Of a stretch of 9,201 nt of DNA, positions 1 to 6,921 are shown piece after piece (the first letter of the stretch is position 1; each line of letters starts with the position of its first letter). A program made the translations under genes and the position numbers. The notes below the pieces were generated by a model, which was not told the DNA's origin, did not search any database, and saw nothing but the letters and a program-made list of their open reading frames with translations. The stretch comes from Planctomycetota bacterium. GTDB taxonomy: Bacteria > Planctomycetota > Phycisphaerae > Sedimentisphaerales > Anaerobacaceae. The DNA is taken from positions 1-9,201 of the forward strand of contig JADFHU010000170.1 in NCBI GenBank assembly GCA_022567055.1, read 5' to 3'.

Positions 1-1520
1 AAGGCTTTCACATCTTTCAGTATTCTTCAAATTCGCCAGGGTTTTCGTATTCCGGCGACAGCCAGTGGTATATCGAATCGGTCGCCCAGTGGTATTCAGC
101 GAAAAATGCCCTGGAGGAAGCTGCGGCATTTCTTGAGGCTGGGGCTATTCTCGCTAATCCGCATTTGACACTCTGGCATAGCTTCGGCAATGAGGCGCCG
201 GGAGATGCCACCGACTGGTTCTATCTGGTGCGTCAATATGGCTTGCACACCTATCTGTATTATCTATCCGATATAGCGGACGTAGACGATCGCCTTATTA
301 CCAGCGGCTTCTTTGCGCAGACATCACTTAGCCCTCAGCAATATCTGTATCAAAACGTAGGTGAAGATGCTCTGCGAGGGTATTTTGCGGATTGGGCAGC
401 ACGCAATACGGGTGGTCTGGATTATCTCTTACCTGAGCAGGTAGACGTGGCATTGCTGGAGGCCGAGAACCAGGGCGATCCGGCTAACTACAATCCGACG
501 GTTCTCGAATTAACGGACGAAGAAGCAAACGGAGAGTTTTTGCCTCCCCTATCGCTCGCGCCAAGGGGATGGAGCTACAATGTTATTAAGATCAATAACA
601 CTGGGGCCACGACTTATTCATTCTTGATAAATGGGTCACAATTCGGTTCCGAGTGCGCAAGTTCCCACTTTGAAGCCAGGCTTGTAGTCACCGGCCAAGG
701 GGAAGCAGATTATATCGAAATAGAAATGAACAACGCAATTACCGGCAGCGGCTCTGTAACAGTGGAAGCAAGCGATAGCGAAATTTTCCTGGTTATTGCA
801 TCGGTTCCGGATCATTTCAATGGCAATCAATTCTACGATTACTCTGTAGTGATCTCACGAGGAAGTGATACTGTTACTCTGGATGCAAATGCTGAGCTAT
901 TTACAAATGCAACATGCAACAGATCCACACAGATTTCCGACATCTTAGGCACATATGTTCGAGAACCCTACCAAAATGGCTATCACCAGGGCGTAATTTC
1001 AAATAACGGTCAGTTGAAATGGACCAACGACGCCGGTGTATCATGGGAACTTGACACGGATGGGCTGAGCACTGGGGTACTAGCTGCTATCGGCAGCGGA
1101 TACGATGGCCAGGAAAATAATGAGTTTCGGTTCGTTTATTCGGTTCCAACGACTCGTGATACAACAAGAACAGTCGCCGGTTTTTACTTTCTTAATGAAT
1201 TCTATACAAAACAACCTGTGATGGTCGACCGCCAACGGGGCCGCCAACCCACCGTAAGGACGGAAAAAGCATCCTATAGCCCCAATGAGCCGATTATCGT
1301 GAATTTTACAAATGCTGCCGGCAATGATCTCGACTGGGTGGGGTTCTTTGTTGATGGCGATCCTTCTGAGAACTTTATAGATTTCATCTATCTACGTGGT
1401 GCTGTTGATGGTTCCGTGACCTATGATGCCGGTCTTCCTACACCCGGTACCTACAACGTGAGATTGTTGTTTAACGACAGCTACACTTTCGAAGCGGGTA
1501 ATGTCTTTACGATCGAGTAA
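1..1520 (+). CDS. Secreted gluzincin-like metalloprotease with C-terminal beta-sandwich domains (5' truncated)
   Basis: The reading frame is open from base 3 to the TAA at 1518-1520, so the gene begins left of the window; the TTG at 165 is internal. The visible protein (505 residues) begins GFHIFQYSS, and 22 residues after that His comes WYIESVAQWY. This resembles a gluzincin active site, in which HExxH is followed by a Glu ligand in an ExxA context. The two bases before GFH are 'aa', which would fit a Glu codon and give (H)EGFH, but the first His is outside the window. Downstream are a helical region (to about residue 150), a beta-rich middle part, a segment GTYVREPYQNGYHQG...LKWTNDAGVSW that looks like a distinct domain, and a C-terminal Ig-like domain of the SYSPNEPIIVNFTN...DWVGFFVDGD type (about residues 420-505). 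The architecture recalls the uncharacterised DUF6055 group, but that is a tentative memory-based match. The substrate is unknown. Confidence 0.7.
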   Translation, partial: GFHIFQYSSNSPGFSYSGDSQWYIESVAQWYSAKNALEEAAAFLEAGAILANPHLTLWHSFGNEAPGDATDWFYLVRQYGLHTYLYYLSDIADVDDRLITSGFFAQTSLSPQQYLYQNVGEDALRGYFADWAARNTGGLDYLLPEQVDVALLEAENQGDPANYNPTVLELTDEEANGEFLPPLSLAPRGWSYNVIKINNTGATTYSFLINGSQFGSECASSHFEARLVVTGQGEADYIEIEMNNAITGSGSVTVEASDSEIFLVIASVPDHFNGNQFYDYSVVISRGSDTVTLDANAELFTNATCNRSTQISDILGTYVREPYQNGYHQGVISNNGQLKWTNDAGVSWELDTDGLSTGVLAAIGSGYDGQENNEFRFVYSVPTTRDTTRTVAGFYFLNEFYTKQPVMVDRQRGRQPTVRTEKASYSPNEPIIVNFTNAAGNDLDWVGFFVDGDPSENFIDFIYLRGAVDGSVTYDAGLPTPGTYNVRLLFNDSYTFEAGNVFTIE

Positions 1521-1602
1521 CAGGCTATCGAATAATCGCTTTTTGAATAGTAGGTCCTTGAACGAGAAAAGGGATACGCGATTGGATCGACAAGCCCCTT
1601 AA

Positions 1603-1634
1603 GGCCTGTGCCAAATCGGCACTGGCCCCTTATT
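1603..1634 (+). terminator. Candidate terminator hairpin after the metalloprotease-like gene
   Basis: GGCCTGTGCC (1603-1612) pairs with GGCACTGGCC (1618-1627), giving nine pairs, one T-T mismatch and a 5-base loop. It is followed by CCTTATT, a weak T-tract. It lies about 80 bases after the stop at 1520 and before the pseudopilin. It could also be the first hairpin of a structured leader for the next gene. Confidence 0.4.
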
Positions 1635-1636
1635 CA

Positions 1637-1747
1637 CGAACCTTGGTTCGGCTTGACCCGTTGGCTGCGTTAACCGGACTCCGAGCCGTTGTTGCAAAGG
1701 AGAACAGACAACGGAGCCATCCTGGCTGGTGACGCCGTTGCTGCGTC
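1637..1747 (+). other. Run of small inverted repeats upstream of the pseudopilin (possible structured leader)
   Basis: Four hairpin-forming segments follow one another: CGAACC/GGTTCG (1637-1642 with 1645-1650), CCGTTGT/ACAACGG (1686-1692 with 1708-1714), AGCC/GGCT (1715-1718 with 1724-1727) and GACGC/GCGTC (1731-1735 with 1743-1747). Related sequences CCCGTTGGCTGCGTTAACC (1657-1675) and GCCGTTGCTGCGTCGACC (1734-1751) also occur. I match none of this to a known riboswitch. No protein-coding signal is convincing in 1521-1799. The function is unknown and short stems of this kind can occur by chance. Confidence 0.25.
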
Positions 1748-1799
1748 GACCCCGGGTGTAGATGATCAACGAAGCCTTCCGAAAAGTGGGCGTCGAAAA

Positions 1800-2700
1800 A
1801 TGAATCTTCTGGGAGGGAGTTTATCAAATAGACCTGACAAGAACAGCCGGACAGGGACGTGGATTTACACTGATTGAGCTCTTGGTAGTCATCTCGATCA
1901 TTGCGCTGCTAATGGCGGTTCTCATGCCGTCCCTGCAACGGGTCAGGAAGCAAGCCAGGGGCGTGATGTGCCGGGCGAACGTTAAACACTGGGGCCTCAT
2001 CTTCTCTTTGTACGCAAGTGACAACAGCCAGAGTTTTCCGCAGAATTACCAGGGAGACGGACTGAGCACCTACGATTCTTATTGGTGCCACGCGACTATG
2101 GCATACTATGAGAATCAAGACATTCGCTATTGTCCTTCTACCAAAAGGAATGACATAGCCATTGACAATGTTGCCGGTGGTGGAACGAATATGGAGTATG
2201 GGGGGACGTTTATAAATTGGGGACCCTTTGCGAAGGAAAATACGGCCACACCCGAAAACTGGTGGGACGAGTTTCCGGAGGGAAGCTACGGAATGAATGA
2301 ATGGTGTTCGAAACCGCCTTCGGGTAGAACTGAAATCTGGGGTGCCCCAGTCAACTTGACCTGGCGAACAACGATAAATGTCAGGCAAGCTAACAATACA
2401 CCCCTATTCCTTGACTGTAAATTGGTGGATGGGTACCCCAGAGATACCGACCTCCCCCCATCAGATCCTGAAGACCATGACGGCTATCTGACCAATGCAA
2501 TGAAGATGTTTTGCATGGATCGGCACAGCGGCGGCATCAATGCCGCTTTTGTGGATGGCTCAGCACGAAAAGTGCATCTTAAAGAACTCTGGACACTGAA
2601 ATGGCATCCGCAGTTCAACACCAATGGGATGTGGACCAAGGCCCGAGGCGTGCACCCGGAGGGCTGGCCACAGTGGATGCAGGGGTTCAAGGATTTCTAA
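1800..2700 (+). CDS. Type II secretion-like pseudopilin (H-X9-DG family), probably frameshifted near its N-terminus
   Basis: The frame ending at TAA 2698-2700 carries a classic prepilin signal, GRGFTLIELLVVISIIALLM (from 1858), with Gly before the cleavage site, Phe+1 and Glu+5. Next comes CRANVKHWGLIFSLYASDN, usual in planctomycete pseudopilins. Near the C-terminus His (2524) is followed by nine residues and DG (2554-2559), matching the H-X9-DG processing-associated motif. The end, ELWTLKWHPQF...WPQWMQGFKDF, resembles Phycisphaerae paralogs. The signal frame has no ATG, GTG or TTG between the in-frame TGA at 1801 and the signal; only ATA 1828 (nine bases after GGGAGGGA, 1811-1818) or CTG 1834 could start it. 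ATG 1800 is one frame away, and dropping one G from GGG 1854-1856 gives MNLLGG...SRTGRGFTLIELL. I therefore give 1800 as the start and regard a frameshift (mutation or sequencing error) as likely. The role is probably as a minor or paralogous pilin-like secreted protein cleaved by a PilD-type peptidase. Confidence 0.8.
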
Positions 2701-2781
2701 TGCCTCGCTCCGGCTGCGCGCTGGGGATGGAGTCTATGTAGGCGGACAGAGACCGTGCTTAAGTCGCTAGCTTCTCAGGCG

Positions 2782-2982
2782 TTAATCCTCAAAAACACGG
2801 CCGGAGTCTGAAGGCTCAATGGCGGCTTGGCAATAGCCTAGGGCCGTGTAGAGTTCCTTGCCGATGCGATACGCCTTAGGGGTGACGAGCGGGAGCAATA
2901 GTTTCTCTTGCAATGTGCCGCCACGCTACGAAATCAACATCCGAGAGGAAACCGCTGTGATCCGCAAGAGTCTTCTATTCAT
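2782..2982 (-). pseudogene. Weak coding-like remnant interrupted by an in-frame TAG
   Basis: On the minus strand, ATG at 2982 opens MNRRLLRITAVSSRMLIS. An in-frame TAG (2928-2926) follows, and then RGGTLQEKLLLPLV (from 2925) runs on through PKAYRIGKELYTALGYCQAA and ends ...SDSGRVFED at TAA 2784-2782. The second half has a protein-like composition and mostly C or G third codon positions, but I recognise no family and there is no ribosome binding site. A stretch this short could be open by chance. It may be the eroded end of a former gene, or nothing. Confidence 0.15.
2795..2849. repeat. Nested inverted repeat
   Basis: ACACGGCC (2795-2802) is perfectly complementary to GGCCGTGT (2842-2849). 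Inside it AGGCT (2812-2816) pairs with AGCCT (2835-2839), so both arms can form one nested stem with internal loops. It sits 95 bases after the pseudopilin stop. It has no following T-tract, so it is not a standard terminator. A transcript-stabilising structure or a protein-binding dyad are possibilities. Confidence 0.4.
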
Positions 2983-3124
2983 GTCACAGATGGAGTTAGT
3001 CGTCGTGCAAAAATAACTCACCGGTTTTCCATCTCATCTTCACGCCATCTTCGTCCGTTCCTCAATCGCGAATCCTCAATGTAGAACAGCTACGCTTCCG
3101 GTTTCGCTCAATCGGTCACGAACG

Positions 3125-3147
3125 AATCTGACGTAAATCTGAGCGTA
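3125..3147. repeat. Short imperfect tandem repeat
   Basis: AATCTGACGTA (3125-3135) is followed directly by AATCTGAGCGTA (3136-3147), two copies differing by a one-base insertion. They lie about 50 bases upstream of the -35 element of the M14 gene promoter, a position suitable for an activator site, but two copies of eleven or twelve bases are weak evidence. Confidence 0.3.
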
Positions 3148-3193
3148 AAACCAATGATTTTTTTTTGCACAACTCCTTACGACAGATCAATAT

Positions 3194-3222
3194 TTGTACC
3201 GCATTGCGGGCCGGGGTATAAT
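3194..3222 (+). promoter_or_regulatory. Sigma70-like promoter of the M14 peptidase gene
   Basis: A perfect TATAAT (-10) lies at 3217-3222 with TTGTAC (-35, three of six consensus positions) at 3194-3199 and the ideal 17-base spacer. Expected transcription start is near 3229, which leaves a leader of about 75 bases before the ATG at 3304. Confidence 0.6.
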
Positions 3223-3229
3223 GCCACGT

Positions 3230-3247
3230 AGACAAGATTGCTTGTCT
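3230..3247 (+). promoter_or_regulatory. Operator-like dyad or 5' leader hairpin at the transcription start
   Basis: AGACAAG (3230-3236) and CTTGTCT (3241-3247) are perfect inverted repeats separated by ATTG. They begin eight bases after the -10 box, at or just after the predicted transcription start. This is where a repressor would block initiation, or where the mRNA 5' end would fold into a protective hairpin. Confidence 0.4.
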
Positions 3248-3290
3248 GTCGCGCCTTGCAGTCATGAATGCTTCCTCTGTGTATTCTATT

Positions 3291-3296
3291 GAGAGG
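3291..3296 (+). promoter_or_regulatory. Ribosome binding site deciding the M14 peptidase start
   Basis: GAGAGG sits seven bases before ATG 3304, good spacing for a Shine-Dalgarno site. No comparable sequence precedes the alternative in-frame ATG at 3268, so the shorter protein is the better model. Confidence 0.5.
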
Positions 3297-3303
3297 TCGA
3301 AAA

Positions 3304-6174
3304 ATGAAAACAGCCTCAATGCACCCGCGTTCGCAGCCCAGGAGCCGCTGCTCTTCAGCGACCAGTACGCTGGTAATGGGATTGAGCATGGTAATGTTGT
3401 GTGTGTATTCCACTGTGGGCTGCGCCCAAATGGATGAAAGTACGTCAACCCGCGTTCCCTTCGTGGATCCAGCGACGATTGATCCAAGCATCCCCACGCC
3501 GTCTTCCATCATCGGACATGAAGTGGGCGAGAAGGCTGTTCGATATGACCCAATGATGCGTTATCTCGAGGCGTTGGCCGCCTCCTCAGACCGCATCACA
3601 TTGAATCCCTATGGCAAGACCCACGAAGGTCGAACGATGGTTCATCTGTTTATTACCAGCCCGGAAAACCATCGGCGACTGGATCAAATCAAGGCCGGCA
3701 ACGGAAAACTCGCTGACCCTCGAAAACTTGAGAATGCTGCGGCGGGAAGGGCTCTCATTGAGACCCACCCTGCCACGGCGATCATGGCCTATAGCATCCA
3801 CGGCGATGAACTTTCCAGCACCGATGCGGCCATGCAGCTAGCGTACCAGCTTGTAGCGGGAACGGACGATCGCACGATATCGCTCCTGGATCAAGTGATT
3901 ACCATCATCGATCCCTTGCAGAACCCTGATGGGCGTGAGCGGCATTTGGCATCCATCGAACAGCGCACAGGCGCGATTTCCAGCACCGATGGCCAGCACA
4001 TCCAGCACAATGCTATGAACGGCAGAACCAATCACTATCGATTCGATATGAATCGCGATTGGATATCTCTGGTGACCATAGAGAATCAAGCGCGCATGAA
4101 AGTCGTCACCGAGTGGAATCCGCAGTTCATGGTCGATTCCCATGAGATGGGGCCGCTGGAAGGTTACCTGATGGACCCGCCGCGGCAACCGCTGAGCCCA
4201 CTGTTTCCCGACAGAAATCTACACTGGCGCGAGCAATACGGTTTCGATCAGGCCGCCGCCTTTGATGGGCATGGTTGGAGCTATTACGCCAAGGACTGGA
4301 ACGTGGAATTCGCGCCCATTTATACCTGCTCCTGGACCAACCTCAGTGGCGGCGCCGGGCTTCTCTATGAGCAGGCGGGCGTCACCAGTGCGGCGTATAA
4401 GTTGGAGACCGGCCATCTCTTAACCTATCGCGAAGCGGTTCATCACCACCTCGTCAGTTCGCTGGCCAATCTCAATACCTTGAAGAGCAATCGCCGCGAA
4501 ATACTGGGTGACTACTTCGCAGACCATCTGGCTGCTGTCAACGGCGATGGGAAACTGACCGGTACATTCCTCATGCCACCCCACGCCGATCGCGCCAGGA
4601 TGGCGCGGTTTATCGAGCTGCTGGATCGCCTGTCCATAGAATACAGTTTCGCCCAAGAATCCGTACATGCTTCACGCGCAACTGACCTTTGGGGAAATGA
4701 GACGGACGAATTGGAGCTGCCCGCCGGCACGTTGGTGGTGAAGTCCGATCAGCCGTTTCGCCGCGTGGCTCATGCGTATTTGGGTTTTGATACCCGGCCC
4801 GATAGCAGTTATCTAAAGATTGAGCGCGAAGAACTGGAGAATCATCGCGCTTCACGATTTTACGATGTCACGGCATGGAACCTCCCCATGGCGTTCGGCC
4901 TGGAGTCCTATTGGGTCGACGAAATCTGGGACCTTAAACTCGACTCAGAAAGCCCGGCGTCTGTGAGAGAAACGGTTGATTGGCGCAGCAAGCCGAAATA
5001 CGGTTACATTATCGAGTTTACCAGCGCAGCCGTTTACGACGTGATGGTTCGACTGTTTGAGCAGGACTGCCAATTGCGCGTGGCCACAAAACCGTTTGAT
5101 TTGCAGGGCCACAGCTACCGGCCCGGCGCCATTGTCCTGCGCGGCCACGAGAATCCTGACAATCTCGGCGAGATTCTGCAAAAACTGGCGGGCGACTTCG
5201 ATGTCAATATTCGACCGGCGCAAACGGCGTCGGTCGGGAAGGTAGGTCCTGATTTGGGTGGCCCAAAGTTCGTTCTCCTGCATGCACCGCGCGTGGCCCT
5301 GTCGGCTGCCGACATGACAAACTCGGTAGGAGCGGTGTGGCACCTGTTGGACTATCGCCTCAAGATGCGTGTCTCGCCCGTCAGAAGGACGGGAGACTTA
5401 CGCAAGTACAACATAGTGATTCTTTCCGGCCGCGGTTCCGTTTCAGATGGCCTCAAAACATGGGTCGCTGACGGCGGAACGCTAATCGCCATGGGCGAAG
5501 CCGCATACGCGATAGCAAAAAATGACAGTGGATTCTCATCGGTGAAAAGGCGGCGGGATGTCCTCGACAAGTTGGACGTGTATCAAGAAGACCTCGAAAG
5601 AGAACAACAGGCGGACGAAATCGAGATCGACTTCGACGATCTCTGGGGCGATGGGCAGGGGGAACAAACGGAGAAAGAGGAGAAGGGGAATGCTGACCTC
5701 AAGGAGGCTGAATACAACGAAGAACAAGACAAGCGGCAAGCGAAAAAGTCCGTTCCCTCAAATAACGCTGAGAAGCTCAAACGCATCGACGAGTGGCAGC
5801 GAATCTTCAAGCCCTCTGGTGTGTTCGTTAAAGCGAGAATTGATGAACGTCAATGGCTCGGTTTTGGACTGGGCAAGTTTTTGCCAGTCGTGGTCGGGAG
5901 CGACAGTGTCATGATGGCCATGCACCCGACCGAGACGCCGGTTCGACTCGTCGATGAGGATGACTTGCGACTGAGCGGCCTGCTGTGGCCGGAAGCAAGA
6001 CAGCGACTTGCCAATTCGTCTTTCGCGACCGTTGAGCGGCATGGCCGCGGACAGGTGATTCTCTTTGCCTCGAATCCAACGTATCGTGGCTGGTATCCAG
6101 CCATGGAACGGTTGTTCTTGAATGCCGTTTTCCTGGGTCCAGGCATGGGTACCAGCCAGAAAATGCCCTGGTAG
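3304..6174 (+). CDS. Secreted M14-family zinc carboxypeptidase with C-terminal amidotransferase-like domain
   Basis: A predicted zinc metallopeptidase of 956 residues that removes C-terminal residues from peptides outside the cytoplasm. ATG 3304 is preferred over the in-frame ATG 3268 because GAGAGG (3291-3296) lies seven bases upstream. Residues 1-41 form a signal peptide with a long basic N-region, a hydrophobic core at about 22-39 and VGC-AQ, either a type I site or a poor lipobox around Cys40. The M14 domain (about 75-400) shows zinc ligands H166-GD-E169 and H280 (DSHEMG), NPDG at 207-210, NR at 250-251 for substrate carboxylate binding, and a likely catalytic Glu368 in KLETG. From about 655 to the end is a class I amidotransferase-like fold (IVILSGRG, GGTLIAMGEAA) with no visible nucleophile Cys, ending NPTYRGWY...LFLNAVFLGP. 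A highly charged insert (about 755-825) interrupts this domain. It has its own promoter. The natural substrate is unknown; a role in peptide scavenging is inference. Confidence 0.9.
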   Translation: MKTASMHPRSQPRSRCSSATSTLVMGLSMVMLCVYSTVGCAQMDESTSTRVPFVDPATIDPSIPTPSSIIGHEVGEKAVRYDPMMRYLEALAASSDRITLNPYGKTHEGRTMVHLFITSPENHRRLDQIKAGNGKLADPRKLENAAAGRALIETHPATAIMAYSIHGDELSSTDAAMQLAYQLVAGTDDRTISLLDQVITIIDPLQNPDGRERHLASIEQRTGAISSTDGQHIQHNAMNGRTNHYRFDMNRDWISLVTIENQARMKVVTEWNPQFMVDSHEMGPLEGYLMDPPRQPLSPLFPDRNLHWREQYGFDQAAAFDGHGWSYYAKDWNVEFAPIYTCSWTNLSGGAGLLYEQAGVTSAAYKLETGHLLTYREAVHHHLVSSLANLNTLKSNRREILGDYFADHLAAVNGDGKLTGTFLMPPHADRARMARFIELLDRLSIEYSFAQESVHASRATDLWGNETDELELPAGTLVVKSDQPFRRVAHAYLGFDTRPDSSYLKIEREELENHRASRFYDVTAWNLPMAFGLESYWVDEIWDLKLDSESPASVRETVDWRSKPKYGYIIEFTSAAVYDVMVRLFEQDCQLRVATKPFDLQGHSYRPGAIVLRGHENPDNLGEILQKLAGDFDVNIRPAQTASVGKVGPDLGGPKFVLLHAPRVALSAADMTNSVGAVWHLLDYRLKMRVSPVRRTGDLRKYNIVILSGRGSVSDGLKTWVADGGTLIAMGEAAYAIAKNDSGFSSVKRRRDVLDKLDVYQEDLEREQQADEIEIDFDDLWGDGQGEQTEKEEKGNADLKEAEYNEEQDKRQAKKSVPSNNAEKLKRIDEWQRIFKPSGVFVKARIDERQWLGFGLGKFLPVVVGSDSVMMAMHPTETPVRLVDEDDLRLSGLLWPEARQRLANSSFATVERHGRGQVILFASNPTYRGWYPAMERLFLNAVFLGPGMGTSQKMPW

Positions 6175-6200
6175 AAGTAGCCGATTGAAGATGCACTTAA

Positions 6201-6776
6201 TTGTTGGCCTGGGGGCGCTCGGCCAGCGCCATTTTCGTTGGCAACCCAGCAGCGGACCATCTGTTTATGACGACGCTACTGGCACTGGATCCCAATATGG
6301 ATTTGGACCGGGACAACACGACAACACCCGAAGGTATTTTCGAAATCTGGGCCAGGCTGCCCGAAGGTTACAATGCGGAGTACAGCTACACGCCGGAATT
6401 CAGAACCGACAGTTTCATTGAAGAATACCAGAGCGTTGGCAGGACTTATGGGGCCGCGATGTTCACTGGACTTGGCGGTCTTCTGGGCGACATGAACGGC
6501 GACGGCAACGTCACCACGGCTGACGCATCGTTGATTGTTGAAGCCTTGGTCAACCGGGCCGCCTACGACGCACATGGATTTCTTGCGGTAGACGCTGACA
6601 TCAATGGCGACGTGAACATGGATGGCTCATTCGATCTAGGCGACTTAGGACCGTTTAGTGCCTTGCTCGGCGGTCCGGCGACGGCCGGTGCCCAAGCCAT
6701 CCCCGAACCAACGACACTGTCGCTCGCAGTTATTCTTCTAATGGGTATTGCGATTCGACAGCGACGGCATGTGTAG
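6201..6776 (+). pseudogene. Dockerin-like PEP-CTERM protein, N-terminally truncated
   Basis: The frame encodes up to 191 residues ending at TAG 6774-6776. It contains a dockerin-like pair of calcium loops, DMNGDGNVTTAD and DVNMDGSFDLGD (about residues 97-150). The PEP-CTERM tail is IPEPTTLSLAVILLMGIAIR followed by QRRHV: PEP motif, one membrane helix, basic end. Such proteins are normally exported and then processed by an exosortase. The part before the dockerin (IFVGNPAADHLFMTTLLALD, PEGIFEIWARLPEGYNAEYS) looks like real protein but I do not recognise it. There is no signal peptide, and TAA at 6198-6200 lies directly before the TTG at 6201, only 26 bases after the M14 stop. Either the 5' end was lost at a rearrangement junction, or a frameshift in the G5 run at 6211-6215 hides a start at ATG 6191, though that would give an implausibly short signal. 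I consider it a remnant with an intact C-terminus. Confidence 0.7.
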
Positions 6777-6832
6777 GCGATACTGCCTTGTCTGCGAAAA
6801 AGAGCGGAGGCGCATGGACTCACAGATGACCA

Positions 6833-6861
6833 TAGCCAAAATCGTTGCCGCAAATTATAAT
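6833..6861 (+). promoter_or_regulatory. Sigma70-like promoter of the sulfatase gene
   Basis: TATAAT lies at 6856-6861, with TAGCCA (four of six -35 consensus positions) at 6833-6838 and a 17-base spacer. The predicted start near 6868 gives a leader of about 54 bases to ATG 6922. The leader holds a small hairpin AGGCA/TGCCT (6878-6882 with 6885-6889). This suggests the sulfatase is transcribed independently of the genes upstream. Confidence 0.5.
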
Positions 6862-6921
6862 ACGAGCGATCTTCAATAGGCAACTGCCTTGGCTCGTTCC
6901 ACAGTCCACCTACACAACGCC

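Larger units (their letters stand above)
2701..3193. other. Intergenic region with no convincing gene
   Basis: This stretch between the pseudopilin and the M14 promoter holds no open frame with a start, ribosome site and protein-like sequence, apart from the doubtful remnant at 2782-2982. It contains an 8-base inverted repeat (2795-2849), a short tandem repeat (3125-3147) and a run of nine T at 3158-3166. No strong terminator follows the pseudopilin stop; the T-run lies more than 450 bases away and has no clear stem before it. Confidence 0.6.

Noticed and set aside
1637..1650. CGAACCTTGGTTCG as part of a tRNA T-arm
   Set aside because: No acceptor, D or anticodon arms can be arranged around it, and the loop is only two bases.
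1680..1760. c-di-GMP or other known riboswitch ahead of the pseudopilin
   Set aside because: I compared remembered core motifs (for example the GEMM GCAAAGCC/GGTAGC elements) and the required combination is absent.
1909..2388. Minus-strand open frame of 159 codons within the pseudopilin
   Set aside because: The plus strand carries a convincing pseudopilin with signal and H-X9-DG motif; the antisense product has no family features.
3158..3166. Run of nine T as a terminator for the pseudopilin gene
   Set aside because: No GC-rich stem lies directly before it and it is over 450 bases from the stop codon.
6122..6421. Plus-strand frame containing MHLIVGLGALGQRHF, reminiscent of a nucleotide-binding start
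   Set aside because: The resemblance lasts only a few residues, then the frame becomes low in protein character while the overlapping PEP-CTERM frame is clearly real.
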